Part shown: piece after piece, positions 19,646 through 28,022 of the stretch
Numbering within the stretch: the stretch's first letter is position 1
Layout of the letters: every line of letters starts with the position of its first letter
Source: an uncultured Opitutaceae bacterium
GTDB taxonomy: Bacteria; Verrucomicrobiota; Verrucomicrobiia; Opitutales; Opitutaceae
Length of the DNA stretch: 64,000 bases
Assembly (NCBI GenBank): GCA_903919205.1
Contig: CAIXHE010000149.1
Span: 22,201-86,200 of the forward strand
Direction: 5' to 3'
The notes under the pieces: generated by a model
Seen by the model: the letters and a program-made list of their open reading frames with translations, nothing else
What the model was told of the DNA's origin: nothing
Databases searched by the model: none
Position numbers and translations under genes: made by a program

Positions 19646-21334
19646 CTAGGGTGCCTGATCGGGATCTGGTCGGGGTGCAAAGGGGCTCACGGTAACGTTC
19701 CCTTTGAATCTCGAAACCCGCCTTTCCAGGCTCCGCTCCAAGATCGCGCCATTGAACCAGTCGGGCGAGTCCGTCTGGACCCATTTGTCACCCTCCATGT
19801 GGTGGGGCACCCTCAGTTCGATCCTCCGGAAGGCGATGGCGACCGTGTCGATGCGCAGGGCGACGGAATAGCCCCGAGCCGAAGCCGCCGCCTCGCCGCG
19901 CGCCCGGTTGACAGCCGTAAACCAGCGGGCGGAGATGTCCGTCCACGGGTTGAAGACCACGGTGTAGTCAGGATGATGTTCGATCTCATCGACATCCAGT
20001 TGCCTGCGGTCCCCATCCCACCGGATCCTGGATATCCGCAGACCCTCCGCACCATTCTCAAGGTGGCTCCCCTCCTCAAGCGCCAGCGGGGGCAGCGCCT
20101 CCCAGCTCTCGAAGTAGCCTTCAAACTGAACCTGTAGGGACGCGGGCCCGGAACGCAGCCGCGCCCCCATCTCGGGAAGGGCCTCCTGGTAGAATTCCCA
20201 GACCGAGCCGTCCGACTCGCCGTAGAAAGGTCCGAACGTCGCATCGGAACGATGGCGGCCGCCGCGGGCCAGCATTCTGACCCTCGCATACCAATCCCAC
20301 GGAGGATCCATCACGGGCCTGGGGGGGTGAAACCGGGCGGATCCGTAGGCCGCACCGTAGCTCGTGGGATTCAAACGGGTCCCGTCGGGCCACTCCCATT
20401 CAAACCGGGTTTTCGTGAAATGCACGGTGAGGTCCTTCGGCTTATTTCGGATCGAGAACGTCTCACGGTAAAGGGCCTGAGGGGCTCCGTTCGGCAGGTT
20501 GACGGTCCCCTCGAACGCCTCCTTGAAATCGAATGCGATCCGGTCGTCGACCGGCAAGCCCGCGAGGACATCCTGCGGCTGGCGGCCGCTCGGGGGAAGA
20601 TTCACGGGTACCAGGGCGCAGGCGAGCAGTACGGCGGCGGCCAGGCTCACGAGCACGGCGAGCGAACGAGCCAGGCGGCGCGTGAGGAACTGGTGGGCGA
20701 TGACGACCAGCCCCGCCAAGGGTGCGTAACGCATGAGGTGAGGCCATGGCCACGAAGCCACAGCGAACGTGTCCTCCGTCACGGCGGGGTGCCCCTCGGC
20801 GAAGCACCAAAGGGCGACCGGGACGAACACAAGGACGCCGAGCGTTCCCGCAAGGAATCGCCCCAGCGTGCCCGTGAGACTCGCCACGAGGACCCCGATC
20901 AGGACGGGGAGGGCCTGCGAGCCTCCGATGTCGATCGCCGCCAGCGGGAGTTCATGCAGGCCGTAGCCGCAGTAGAGCCACCATGGAAGCGCCATGGCGA
21001 TCGGAAAGAGGCCGAACACGATCAGGCAGGTCCCGGCCTTGGCGCCCAAGAGCCGCGCCCCGGAGATCGGCCGGGTCGGCCAGAACGCCGTGGTGCCCAC
21101 CAGAGGGTCCTCGTGGATCAGGGCGGCCGTCAGGAGGTAGCCGATCGCATATTTGAGGCCGACCATGATCCATGTGAAGATCTGGTAACGATCGAACTGA
21201 TACATGTTGCCGATCCCTTCGTGCAGGAGCCGGGCTCCCGCCACGAACTCCGCTAGGTAGACGAGCGCCCACAGGACGAGAACGGAACCCAGCCTCCTGA
21301 GGTCCTTCCGGATGATGTGAAGGGTCAGTTTCAT
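19646..21334 (-). CDS. ABC transporter permease-like membrane protein
   Basis: A 562-residue protein. The first 245 residues hold about six hydrophobic helices (start MKLTLHIIRKDLRRLGSVL, then TWIMVGLKYAIGYLLTAALI and WPTRPISGARLLGAK, a typical ABC-2-like loop). The remaining 300 residues are a hydrophilic beta-rich region without recognised motifs, an unusually long extracytoplasmic tail for an ABC-2 permease. It overlaps the ATPase gene stop by ATGA and belongs to the GntR-ATPase-permease operon. Substrate unknown; YtrA-regulated exporters often answer antibiotics or envelope stress. Confidence 0.7.
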   Translation of the reverse strand: MKLTLHIIRKDLRRLGSVLVLWALVYLAEFVAGARLLHEGIGNMYQFDRYQIFTWIMVGLKYAIGYLLTAALIHEDPLVGTTAFWPTRPISGARLLGAKAGTCLIVFGLFPIAMALPWWLYCGYGLHELPLAAIDIGGSQALPVLIGVLVASLTGTLGRFLAGTLGVLVFVPVALWCFAEGHPAVTEDTFAVASWPWPHLMRYAPLAGLVVIAHQFLTRRLARSLAVLVSLAAAVLLACALVPVNLPPSGRQPQDVLAGLPVDDRIAFDFKEAFEGTVNLPNGAPQALYRETFSIRNKPKDLTVHFTKTRFEWEWPDGTRLNPTSYGAAYGSARFHPPRPVMDPPWDWYARVRMLARGGRHRSDATFGPFYGESDGSVWEFYQEALPEMGARLRSGPASLQVQFEGYFESWEALPPLALEEGSHLENGAEGLRISRIRWDGDRRQLDVDEIEHHPDYTVVFNPWTDISARWFTAVNRARGEAAASARGYSVALRIDTVAIAFRRIELRVPHHMEGDKWVQTDSPDWFNGAILERSLERRVSRFKGNVTVSPFAPRPDPDQAP

Positions 21335-22254
21335 GCGGCGGCCCCCTTCGCGTCCTGCCGGTGGGTCCGGGCGAGCGTCAGGAAAATCTCTCGCAGGGTC
21401 ATCGGGTGCGCCACCACCGAGGACCCGGGGAAATGCCTGCGGTACAGGCCCTCGGACTCCCGGGCGCTGAACGCGCTGTCGACAAGGGTTACCCTGCGCG
21501 CAGATCTCTGCATCTCGAGCCAGCCTGCGGGCATCGGCACGCCCGGGGCGGTCTCGCGGGCATCAGGCTCAAGGTCGATCTCCACCCGGCGGAAGCGGGC
21601 CTGGAGCGCCTCAGCCGGCTCGCTGAGCGCGAGGCGCCCTGAGTCTAGCAGGGCCACGTGGTCGGTCATGCGCTCGACCTCCTCGATGTCATGCGAGGAG
21701 ATGAGCACGGTCCATTCGCCCGCGGCTGAAACCTCGATCAGGCTCCTCACGAGCTCGTCGCGAACGAGAGGGTCGAGTCCGCTGAAGGGCTCGTCCATTG
21801 CGAGGAGGGTCGGCCGGTACGCGAGGGAGGAGAGGAGCGCCGCCTTCATCAGCATGCCGCGCGAGAGGTGGCTTAGCCTCCGCTCCCCGGGCAGCGAGAA
21901 CTGCGCCAGCAGCTGGCGCTCGAGCGCGCGGTCCCAGGTCGGATAGAACGGCCTGCAGTAGTCCAGCAGCTGGCGGACGGTCATCCACATCGGGAGCTTC
22001 TGGTTCTCGGAGACGTAGCCGATCCGCGCGAACTCGGCGGGCCCGAGCTTGCGCGAGTCGACCCCGAGCACCCGGGCGGAGCCGGACGTGGGCCGCAGCA
22101 GGTTCATGAGCAGCTTGAGCGTCGTGGACTTGCCGGCGCCGTTCGGACCGAGCAGCGCGCACACGCTTCCTTCCGGGACGGCGAGGTCGAGCCCCTGCAC
22201 CGCCTCGTTGCGTCCGAACCTCCGCGTCAGCCCGTGGGTTTCTATGATGTTCAT
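21331..22254 (-). CDS. ABC transporter ATP-binding protein (YtrB-like)
   Basis: A 307-residue protein. The start is the ATG giving MNIIETHGLTRRFG, overlapping the GntR stop (ATGA); the longer ORF adds out-of-frame residues. Walker A is GPNGAGKST near 37-45. The Q-loop is VSENQ and Walker B is LLAMDEPFSGLDP, followed by the switch His in SSHD. The ABC signature is degenerate (LSHLSRGMLMKAALL instead of LSGGQ), as in several YtrB-type exporters. The C-terminal 90 residues are a non-catalytic extension. It energises the permease encoded just downstream. Confidence 0.88.
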   Translation of the reverse strand: MNIIETHGLTRRFGRNEAVQGLDLAVPEGSVCALLGPNGAGKSTTLKLLMNLLRPTSGSARVLGVDSRKLGPAEFARIGYVSENQKLPMWMTVRQLLDYCRPFYPTWDRALERQLLAQFSLPGERRLSHLSRGMLMKAALLSSLAYRPTLLAMDEPFSGLDPLVRDELVRSLIEVSAAGEWTVLISSHDIEEVERMTDHVALLDSGRLALSEPAEALQARFRRVEIDLEPDARETAPGVPMPAGWLEMQRSARRVTLVDSAFSARESEGLYRRHFPGSSVVAHPMTLREIFLTLARTHRQDAKGAAA

Positions 22255-22655
22255 GGGTTTTGGTGTCCTTTCCTTCCCTCTCCGAGCCGGCGCCACTGGG
22301 CGGCCAGCCCCGATTGCACGTCGTCCAGCGAAAGTCCCAGCTTCTTGGCCTCAACCACCACGCGCTCGAGCTCGCCTCCCAGGAGCGCCGCGCGCTCCCG
22401 CGGGTCGGCCGCGGACGGGCCGGCCACGATGCTGCCCACGGCCGGCGTCGTCAGGAGCACCCCCTCGGCGACCAGGGCCGCGATCACCTTGTGCGCGGTG
22501 TTCGGGTTGATCCGCAGCTCCTGGCTGAGGACGCGAACCGACGGGAACTTGTCCCCCGCTCGCATCTGCCCCGCGACCACCGAGCGTTTCACCGCAAACT
22601 GGATCTGCTCGGAGACGGGCAGGCCCGGCTTGAGATCGATCGAGAAGGGGAGCAT
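22251..22655 (-). CDS. GntR family transcriptional regulator, YtrA subfamily
   Basis: A 134-residue repressor. The N-terminal winged helix (PVSEQIQFAVKRSVVAGQMRAGDKFPSVRVLSQELRINPNTAHKVIAAL in outline) matches GntR DNA-binding domains. The short helical tail without an effector-binding domain is diagnostic of the YtrA subfamily. The start MLPFSIDL is typical. It leads an operon with an ABC ATPase and permease by successive ATGA overlaps. The promoter and a 21-bp palindrome lie directly against the start codon, so autoregulation and leaderless translation are likely. Confidence 0.88.
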   Translation of the reverse strand: MLPFSIDLKPGLPVSEQIQFAVKRSVVAGQMRAGDKFPSVRVLSQELRINPNTAHKVIAALVAEGVLLTTPAVGSIVAGPSAADPRERAALLGGELERVVVEAKKLGLSLDDVQSGLAAQWRRLGEGRKGHQNP

Positions 22656-22691
22656 TCTGTACTATTACAACTAGGACAGATGGGACGGCAA
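22656..22691 (-). promoter_or_regulatory. Leaderless promoter with GntR-type operator
   Basis: Reading the minus strand: TTGCCG (-35, 22691-22686), an 18-bp spacer, TAATAG (-10, 22667-22662), six bases, then the ATG at 22655. The predicted +1 falls on or next to the start codon, and no Shine-Dalgarno can fit. Overlapping the -10 is TGTnCTAnTnnnAnTAGnACA (22658-22678), an imperfect 21-bp palindrome with 14 of 20 paired positions, suitable for a GntR dimer. Confidence 0.55.
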
Positions 22692-22788
22692 GAAAAAACA
22701 GATTCCCGCTGGCCCCGGGGCGGGCGTCGCTCGTAGTAGAGGCGATGCGACCAGCCGGACCCCCTGCCACCCTCCCTTCGCAACAGCC

Positions 22789-23916
22789 ATGGTCCGCCTA
22801 ATTCTCCTCACGGTGGCACTCGCCTCGGCGTGCCTGGGCCTGCTGACGGTCGTGCGGATTCCCGACTGGCTGGACTGGAGGTTCACGGTCCTCGCCTGCA
22901 GCTTCGGCTACGCGCTCGCCGCCGTCCCGCTCGCCGCGGGCCTCGTCTCGGCGTGGCTCCCGGGCGCACGCACGCCGCTCGGCTGGGGCACCGCCGCGGT
23001 GTCGGCGGCAGCGTGCATCCTCCTCTTCCAGCCATGCCTCCAGGCCTGGTGGATCGGCCGCGACTTGCCCGCGCGGCTGGCGCGCGAGCTGGGCCCGTTT
23101 GAGGTTCCTTCGTCCCCCTTTTCCTTCATGCGGCTCCTTCGGCGGTGGCCCGAGGCCGCGCCCCACCGCACGGTGACCTACTCGGGAACCCAGCAGCTCG
23201 ACTTCTACCCGGCGATCGGCCGCCCGAAGGCGCCGTGCGTCCTCGTCGTGCACGGGGGCGGTTGGAATGACGGGGACCGGGGCCAGATATCCCAGTTCAA
23301 CGACGCGCTTGCGCGCGGCGGCTATGCGGTCGCGGACCTGTCCTACCGCCTCGCGCCGGCGGCGGTGTGGCCCGCCCAGCGCGAGGACGTGGCCGCCGCC
23401 GTCGCCTTCGTGAAGGCGCACGCCCGGGAATGGGGCGTCGATCCAGGCCGGCTCATCCTGCTCGGCCGCTCGGCGGGCGGCCAGATCGCCGAGGCCAGCG
23501 CCTACAGCCTCCGCGACCCCGCGATCCGAGGCGTGATCGGCCTGTACGCCCCCGCCGACATGCACTTCGCATGGGAGTGGAGCCGGCCCGACGACGCGCT
23601 CGATTCACCCAAGCTGCTGCGAGAGTTCCTGGGCGGCACGCCGCAGACGGCGCGGGCCGCCTATGACAGCGCGAGCGCGATCCTGCAGGTCGCTCCGGAC
23701 TCGCCACCGACCCTGCTCGTCCACGGCACGATCGACACCCTGGTGTGGGTCCGCCAGAGCCGCCGGCTGGCCGACGCGCTTGCCGCGAAGCGGGTGCGCC
23801 ACGCCCTGGTGGAGCTGCCCTGGGCCACCCATGCTCTCGAGTTCAACCCCGATTCCCCCTCGGGCCAGCTGTGCGCCTACTCGGTGGACGCCTTCCTCTC
23901 GGCGGTCTGCCGCTAA
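22789..23916 (+). CDS. Membrane-anchored alpha/beta hydrolase (BD-FAE/HSL-like esterase)
   Basis: A 375-residue protein with three or four hydrophobic N-terminal helices (residues 1-85), then a catalytic domain. VVHGGGWNDGD is the oxyanion HGGGW motif, and LLGRSAGGQIA holds the nucleophile Ser (GxSxG). The acid is probably the Asp in HGTIDTLVW, and the His is in PWATHALEF. Such enzymes hydrolyse small acyl or acetyl esters, including acetylated sugars. It is divergent from the GntR operon. Substrate and whether the domain faces the periplasm are not known. Confidence 0.82.
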   Translation: MVRLILLTVALASACLGLLTVVRIPDWLDWRFTVLACSFGYALAAVPLAAGLVSAWLPGARTPLGWGTAAVSAAACILLFQPCLQAWWIGRDLPARLARELGPFEVPSSPFSFMRLLRRWPEAAPHRTVTYSGTQQLDFYPAIGRPKAPCVLVVHGGGWNDGDRGQISQFNDALARGGYAVADLSYRLAPAAVWPAQREDVAAAVAFVKAHAREWGVDPGRLILLGRSAGGQIAEASAYSLRDPAIRGVIGLYAPADMHFAWEWSRPDDALDSPKLLREFLGGTPQTARAAYDSASAILQVAPDSPPTLLVHGTIDTLVWVRQSRRLADALAAKRVRHALVELPWATHALEFNPDSPSGQLCAYSVDAFLSAVCR

Positions 23917-23974
23917 GCGCCCGGTTGCACTTTGCGGGGGGACGTGCTCGTCTAGGCGGGCGGAGCCGCAGGCC

Positions 23975-24511
23975 ATGGACGACGAGAAACCCTCCACGAA
24001 GCAGTTTGTCCTGAAGCAGAAGGACATCATCCCGATCGACCAGCCGGCGCGTCCCGGCGACGGGACGGCGCTCAGCGTGCAGCTGATCCACAAGATGAAC
24101 CAGGTCGCCGAGGAGAAGGGCAGGCGGGCCCTCAAGGAGCACGAGGACCTCCGCAAGGCCCCCCCGATCGTCTCCAGCGTCACCCCCCACGTCCTGAAGA
24201 CAAAGGACATCGACCCCATCGACAAGGCGGCCCAAGCCGGGGACGAGGAGGCGATCCTGGTCCCGGACCTGCTGCTCGAGAACCGCGTGGCCGAGGAGGA
24301 ATCCGGCTACGGCGCCGTCAAGCCCCGCAAGCGGCGGGTCTCCCGAAGGAACCGGGACTTCTTCTTGATCCTCGTGCCGGTCGACGCGGCGATCATCGCG
24401 TTCATGATCAAGTATTTTACGGTGGTCATCTTCGCCTTCGGCCTGGGTGCCCTCGCGCTCATCACGTCGATGATGACGTGGATCATGTTCATGGTGATGG
24501 ATGACTACTGA
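23975..24511 (+). CDS. Two-repeat small membrane protein of unknown function
   Basis: A 178-residue protein from the ATG giving MDDEKPSTKQ; the longer track start runs through the previous gene. Two related segments, LKQKDIIPIDQPARPGD (about residues 13-29) and LKTKDIDPIDKAAQAGD (about 73-89), are separated by a charged helical region. After a basic stretch (KPRKRRVSRRNRD) come two hydrophobic helices near 130-175. The soluble half is therefore probably cytoplasmic, tethered by a C-terminal hairpin. The stop lies 11 bp inside the methyltransferase gene. No family recognised. Confidence 0.68.
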   Translation: MDDEKPSTKQFVLKQKDIIPIDQPARPGDGTALSVQLIHKMNQVAEEKGRRALKEHEDLRKAPPIVSSVTPHVLKTKDIDPIDKAAQAGDEEAILVPDLLLENRVAEEESGYGAVKPRKRRVSRRNRDFFLILVPVDAAIIAFMIKYFTVVIFAFGLGALALITSMMTWIMFMVMDDY

Positions 24512-25451
24512 ACCCGCCGCCACCGGCCCACGGTGCCGGGGCTGCGGCGCCGCAGGCGCCCGCCTGCGCGGCACGAAGCACAGCGCCTTCCTCGGCCGCG
24601 ACTTCGAGTACTGGGACTGCGCGGCGTGCGGCATGATGTTCGTCGAGCCCTTCGCGGGGTACCAGGTCTACGACGATGCCTACTACCAGGGGCGCGGAGC
24701 GGACCCCTACGTCGACTACGAGACCGAGTACCGCGATTACCGCTCCACCGACCGGATCGAGGAGCTGCGCGACCTCTGGAGGGTGGCCTCGGGGTTCGTC
24801 GGGCGCTCGCTCGAGCCGGGCCCCGTCGAGTGGCTCGACTTTGGGTGCGGGGCAGGGGGACTCCTGCAGTTCCTCTCGGCGCAGCGGGAGATCCGCTCCG
24901 GCGACAGGTCGTGGCCGCTGCGCCTGAGTGGGCACGACATCGGCACCTACGCCGACCGCCTTCGGCGCGACGGCTTCGAGATCCTTTCGCTCGACGCCCT
25001 GCATTCCCAGCCCGATGGGCGGTACGACGTCATCAGCCTGATCGAGGTGATCGAGCACATCGAGTACCCTGACGAGGTGTTTCGCCTGGTCGCTCGGCTG
25101 CTCAAGCCCGGCGGCCTCCTGCTCCTGACAACCGGCAACGTCGCGAGCCCGGCCTTCCGCGTCCAGGGCCTGGGATACGGCTACTGCATGCCCGAGGTCC
25201 ACGTGAGCTATTTCACCCCGCGCGCCCTCGGCGTCGCCTACGCCCGACACGGGCTTGTCCCGGTCTGCTTCCGCTACGACGGCACCGTGCGCTTCAAGGT
25301 GATCAAGACGCTGCGCACCCCCGGCCGCCAGCGCCTCGCGCGCCTGGCGCTGCGGTTCCCGCCCGTCGTCTGGATGATCGACTTCCTGTTCGGCACCTCG
25401 CGCATGCCCTGCGCGACGAAGCCGCGCGCGGCCCGCGTCGCGCGAACGTAA
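24501..25451 (+). CDS. Class I SAM-dependent methyltransferase with N-terminal zinc ribbon
   Basis: A 316-residue protein. Near the N-terminus CRGCG and CAACG (CxxC...CxxC) form a probable zinc ribbon. The Rossmann-like methyltransferase domain has motif I LDFGCGAGGLLQFL near 113, an acidic post-strand SGHDIG, YDVISLIEVIEHIEYP (motif for the Methyltransf_23 group) and LLKPGGLLLLTTGN. This arrangement is common in enzymes methylating sugars, quinone-like or other small molecules. It overlaps the upstream gene by 11 bp. Substrate unknown. Confidence 0.83.
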   Translation: MTTEPAATGPRCRGCGAAGARLRGTKHSAFLGRDFEYWDCAACGMMFVEPFAGYQVYDDAYYQGRGADPYVDYETEYRDYRSTDRIEELRDLWRVASGFVGRSLEPGPVEWLDFGCGAGGLLQFLSAQREIRSGDRSWPLRLSGHDIGTYADRLRRDGFEILSLDALHSQPDGRYDVISLIEVIEHIEYPDEVFRLVARLLKPGGLLLLTTGNVASPAFRVQGLGYGYCMPEVHVSYFTPRALGVAYARHGLVPVCFRYDGTVRFKVIKTLRTPGRQRLARLALRFPPVVWMIDFLFGTSRMPCATKPRAARVART

Positions 25452-25516
25452 CCGGGTCCCGGACGACCCTCTGAAATCCGACTGGAATCAGGGCGACGGC
25501 GTGCAATAGTGGAGGG

Positions 25517-26911
25517 ATGCAGGCTCGTTTTCTCCTGGCCCGATTCCTCGTGTGCGCCGCCCTCGCTGCCGGGGCTCTTTGCCGGGGAGCCGACGCGCCC
25601 ACGGCGCCGATCGACGCCATCGCGGCCCGGCTGCCCGCCCCGGTGGCCGACGCCGCCCGCCGCTGGCTCAAGTCCGACGCGAAGTCGCTCAAGGCCGCGC
25701 TCGCCTTGTCCCCCGAGTCCCTCGAGCAGCAGGTCATGGTCGACCTTTCTAGCGAGCCCCGTGCCGCGGCCTTCGTGCTCGATCGCATGGGCGCCGAGCC
25801 CGCGGAAACGGTCCGCCTTATCCTCAAGACGATGGCCTCGGACGACTTCTGGGTGGACCAGCCCGGCGTGTCGCCGCGCCTGGACGCGCTCGCCCGCTCG
25901 ACGACGGACAACGACCTGATGCTCGCCTACCTGGACGCCGAGCGGCGGCTGGACGACAAGCGCCTCCACGCGGTGCTCACCGGGCGGATCGCGCAGGCCC
26001 GCAAGGCCGGCGAGACCAAGGCCCTCGGCGCGCTGGCCGAGGCCGACGAGCGGTGGACGATGCTCGAGCGGGGCGCCGCCTTGCCCGGCTACATGCGGCG
26101 GGTGCCCGCCGTCTTTTCCCTGAAGCCCTCCGACCAGCCGATCTATGTCGTCGGGGTGGGCGACTTCGGGACGGGCACCCAGGGTCAGCGGGACGTCGCC
26201 GCCGCCATGGTGCGCATGGGCAAGGCCGAACCCTTCGACTTCGGCATCACCTTCGGCGACAATTTCTACCAGACGGGCATGGCGAGCACCGACGACCCGC
26301 GCTGGCGCGACTGGTGGGAGGCGCTTTACTCGCCGCTCGGCGTCACCTTCTACCCCTCCCTCGGCAACCACGAATGGTACTCCGACGACGGAGCGGTGGC
26401 GGAACTCGCCTACCGCAGCCCCACCTGGCGCTTCCCCGCGCCGTACTACACCTACACGGCGGGCCCCGTGCAGTTCTTCGTCGTGGACACCACCGTGATC
26501 TCCGAGGCGCAGGTGCTCTGGCTCGACGGTGCGATCGCGGCGAGCACGAGCCGCTGGAAGGTGGTCTACGGCCACCATCCCATCTTCGCCCCGGAGAAGG
26601 ACGGAAAGTCGGGCCGCTACCTGGCCTACACGCAGGCCCGCCTCTGGCCGGTCATCCGCGGACGGGTCGACGCCTACCTCTACGGCCACCAGCACGCGAT
26701 GGCTCACATGGAGCCGAAGGAGGGCGTCCACTTCTTCATGAGCGGCGGGGGAGGGGCCCCCCTCGGCAAGGTGGCCAAGAACGCGCCCGGCGCCCGCTTT
26801 GCCGAGTCCGCGTTCGGTTTCCTCACGCTCAGGGCCACGGCCTCCGCGCTGACGATCACCCTCTACGACACCGACGGGAAGCCCTCCGACTCCGAGGTGG
26901 TGTCCAAGTGA
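25517..26911 (+). CDS. Secreted purple-acid-phosphatase-like metallophosphoesterase
   Basis: A 464-residue protein with signal peptide MQARFLLARFLVCAALAAGA. Residues 25-200 are helical without recognised motifs. The catalytic domain near 210-455 carries the dinuclear-metal motifs in order: GVGDFGTG, FGDNFYQTG, LGNHEWY, GHHPIFAP and YLYGHQHAMAHM. This set matches tartrate-resistant acid phosphatase (type 5) rather than DNA nucleases, and predicts a periplasmic or secreted phosphomonoesterase that could release phosphate. It is convergent with a small lipoprotein gene whose stop is 10 bp away. Confidence 0.86.
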   Translation: MQARFLLARFLVCAALAAGALCRGADAPTAPIDAIAARLPAPVADAARRWLKSDAKSLKAALALSPESLEQQVMVDLSSEPRAAAFVLDRMGAEPAETVRLILKTMASDDFWVDQPGVSPRLDALARSTTDNDLMLAYLDAERRLDDKRLHAVLTGRIAQARKAGETKALGALAEADERWTMLERGAALPGYMRRVPAVFSLKPSDQPIYVVGVGDFGTGTQGQRDVAAAMVRMGKAEPFDFGITFGDNFYQTGMASTDDPRWRDWWEALYSPLGVTFYPSLGNHEWYSDDGAVAELAYRSPTWRFPAPYYTYTAGPVQFFVVDTTVISEAQVLWLDGAIAASTSRWKVVYGHHPIFAPEKDGKSGRYLAYTQARLWPVIRGRVDAYLYGHQHAMAHMEPKEGVHFFMSGGGGAPLGKVAKNAPGARFAESAFGFLTLRATASALTITLYDTDGKPSDSEVVSK

Positions 26912-26915
26912 CCCC

Positions 26916-26933
26916 GGCCCCTTAGTGGGGGCC
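26916..26933. terminator. Short hairpin between convergent genes
   Basis: GGCCCC (26916-26921) pairs with GGGGCC (26928-26933) across a 6-nt loop that includes the stop of the minus-strand lipoprotein gene. It lies directly at the ends of the phosphatase and lipoprotein genes. There is no T-tract. Weak shared terminator by inference. Confidence 0.3.
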
Positions 26934-27368
26934 CTCGGGGCTCGTGCCGTCGAGCACGACCTTCCACTGTCCCAACGTGCGCCTCCACACGATCACGTAG
27001 TAGCCCGTGCGGACCCAGGGCCTGATCCTCGGCTTCGGGTTGGGAACGGTGAGCGTGTAGCGACCCCACGTGTAGCCGAGGTCGCCCGAGTCGCTCACGT
27101 CGGCGAAGGAGGGCTCCCACGTGAGCGAGACCGTGTCGGGAAGCTCCATGAAGACGTTTCGGACACCCTCGGCCCCCAGACTGGCGTTGCCCAGAAGCTT
27201 CGCGTCGCGGGCGATCACCGAGAGGAACGCGGCCTTGGGTCCCCCCTTCACCGAGAGCGCGTTGAAGGCCTTGTCGGCCGCGACGAGCTCGTTTTTCCAC
27301 CGCTCCTTCGGCGAACTCCAGCATCCGGCCAGGAGCGCTACGCCGACGCAGGCAGCGAGGATTCTCAT
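26922..27368 (-). CDS. Small lipoprotein, SnoaL/DUF4440-like fold
   Basis: A 148-residue protein. The ATG gives MRILAACVGVALLAGCW, a type II signal with lipobox LLAGC; the longer track start adds 18 unlikely residues. The mature part resembles NTF2/DUF4440-like domains: an N-terminal helix (WKNELVAADKAFNALS), GAEGVRNVFME, and strands ending in GQWKVVLDGTSPE. Such domains bind small ligands or act as structural modules, and function is not predictable. The subfamily call is moderate and the lipoprotein call is good. Confidence 0.72.
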   Translation of the reverse strand: MRILAACVGVALLAGCWSSPKERWKNELVAADKAFNALSVKGGPKAAFLSVIARDAKLLGNASLGAEGVRNVFMELPDTVSLTWEPSFADVSDSGDLGYTWGRYTLTVPNPKPRIRPWVRTGYYVIVWRRTLGQWKVVLDGTSPEGPH

Positions 27369-28022
27369 ATTCACGGGGGGCAGCGAGGGTCTGAGGGTGA
27401 ACGCCGCGTGCTTGTTTCGCAAATACTAAGTACCCGGTGACTCGCGCTCGGTGCCGAAAGGAGCCTGTGAAATAGGGCAAATGATATGTATCATAAGCTA
27501 TTATTCAATAATGGGATATATAATAATACAAATGAGTGGCGAAAAGAATTGATCGCCGACCGGGCCCCGAAGCGGATTCAGGATCTGAGCTCCGCCGCTG
27601 AGGGAGCTGTTGAATCCACGACGTCAGGATCAAACTCATATGAGCGCTCTCGAGAAAAAGACGCCGGTAAAGGCCGCAGCCTGAGCAGGGCGGCTTGGAC
27701 CTGGCCAAGTCCGAAGAGGCACATCGCGATTGCCAGGCCGGCCTCGGGGTCTTCCTCCCCCGGGCCGAGCGCGCGGTGCAGCATCGGCGGGGCCGCTGCG
27801 AAGGCGCCCCCTCGGGCGGGGCCGGGGGCCCTCGTGCGAAGGGCGCGGGCCCTACACAGGGAGGCTGTGGGGCGCGGGTACGTGGGCTTCAAGGGGGAGG
27901 GGACGGGCAATCGCAGGGCCTTCGGCGGTGAAGGCTAGCCGGAGCCGGAGCGCCAGTCCCGTCGTCCCCGGCCGGGGCGTGCGCGCTTGCCCTCCGCCGG
28001 GGCCCGCGCTTCTCTCGGGAGC
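27369..28022. other. 654-bp gap with AT-rich palindromic island
   Basis: Between the divergent lipoprotein and M28 peptidase genes. At 27470-27545 the DNA becomes strongly AT-rich, unlike the rest of the window, with ATGATA-TG-TATCAT (27481-27494) and TTATT-C-AATAA (27501-27511) followed by GATATATAATAATAC. The rest (27560-28020) is very GC-rich. Track ORFs here lack convincing protein character. The best is a minus-strand 110-codon frame (27578-27910) whose last 70 residues look helical (EAGLAIAMCLFGLGQVQAALL); it could be a decayed gene end. No RNA gene was recognised. Confidence 0.5.

Noticed and set aside
27486-27938. 150-codon plus-strand ORF in the AT-rich gap
   Set aside because: An AT-rich start followed by a random GC-rich tail, no domain or ribosome-binding site. 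Described only as part of the gap.
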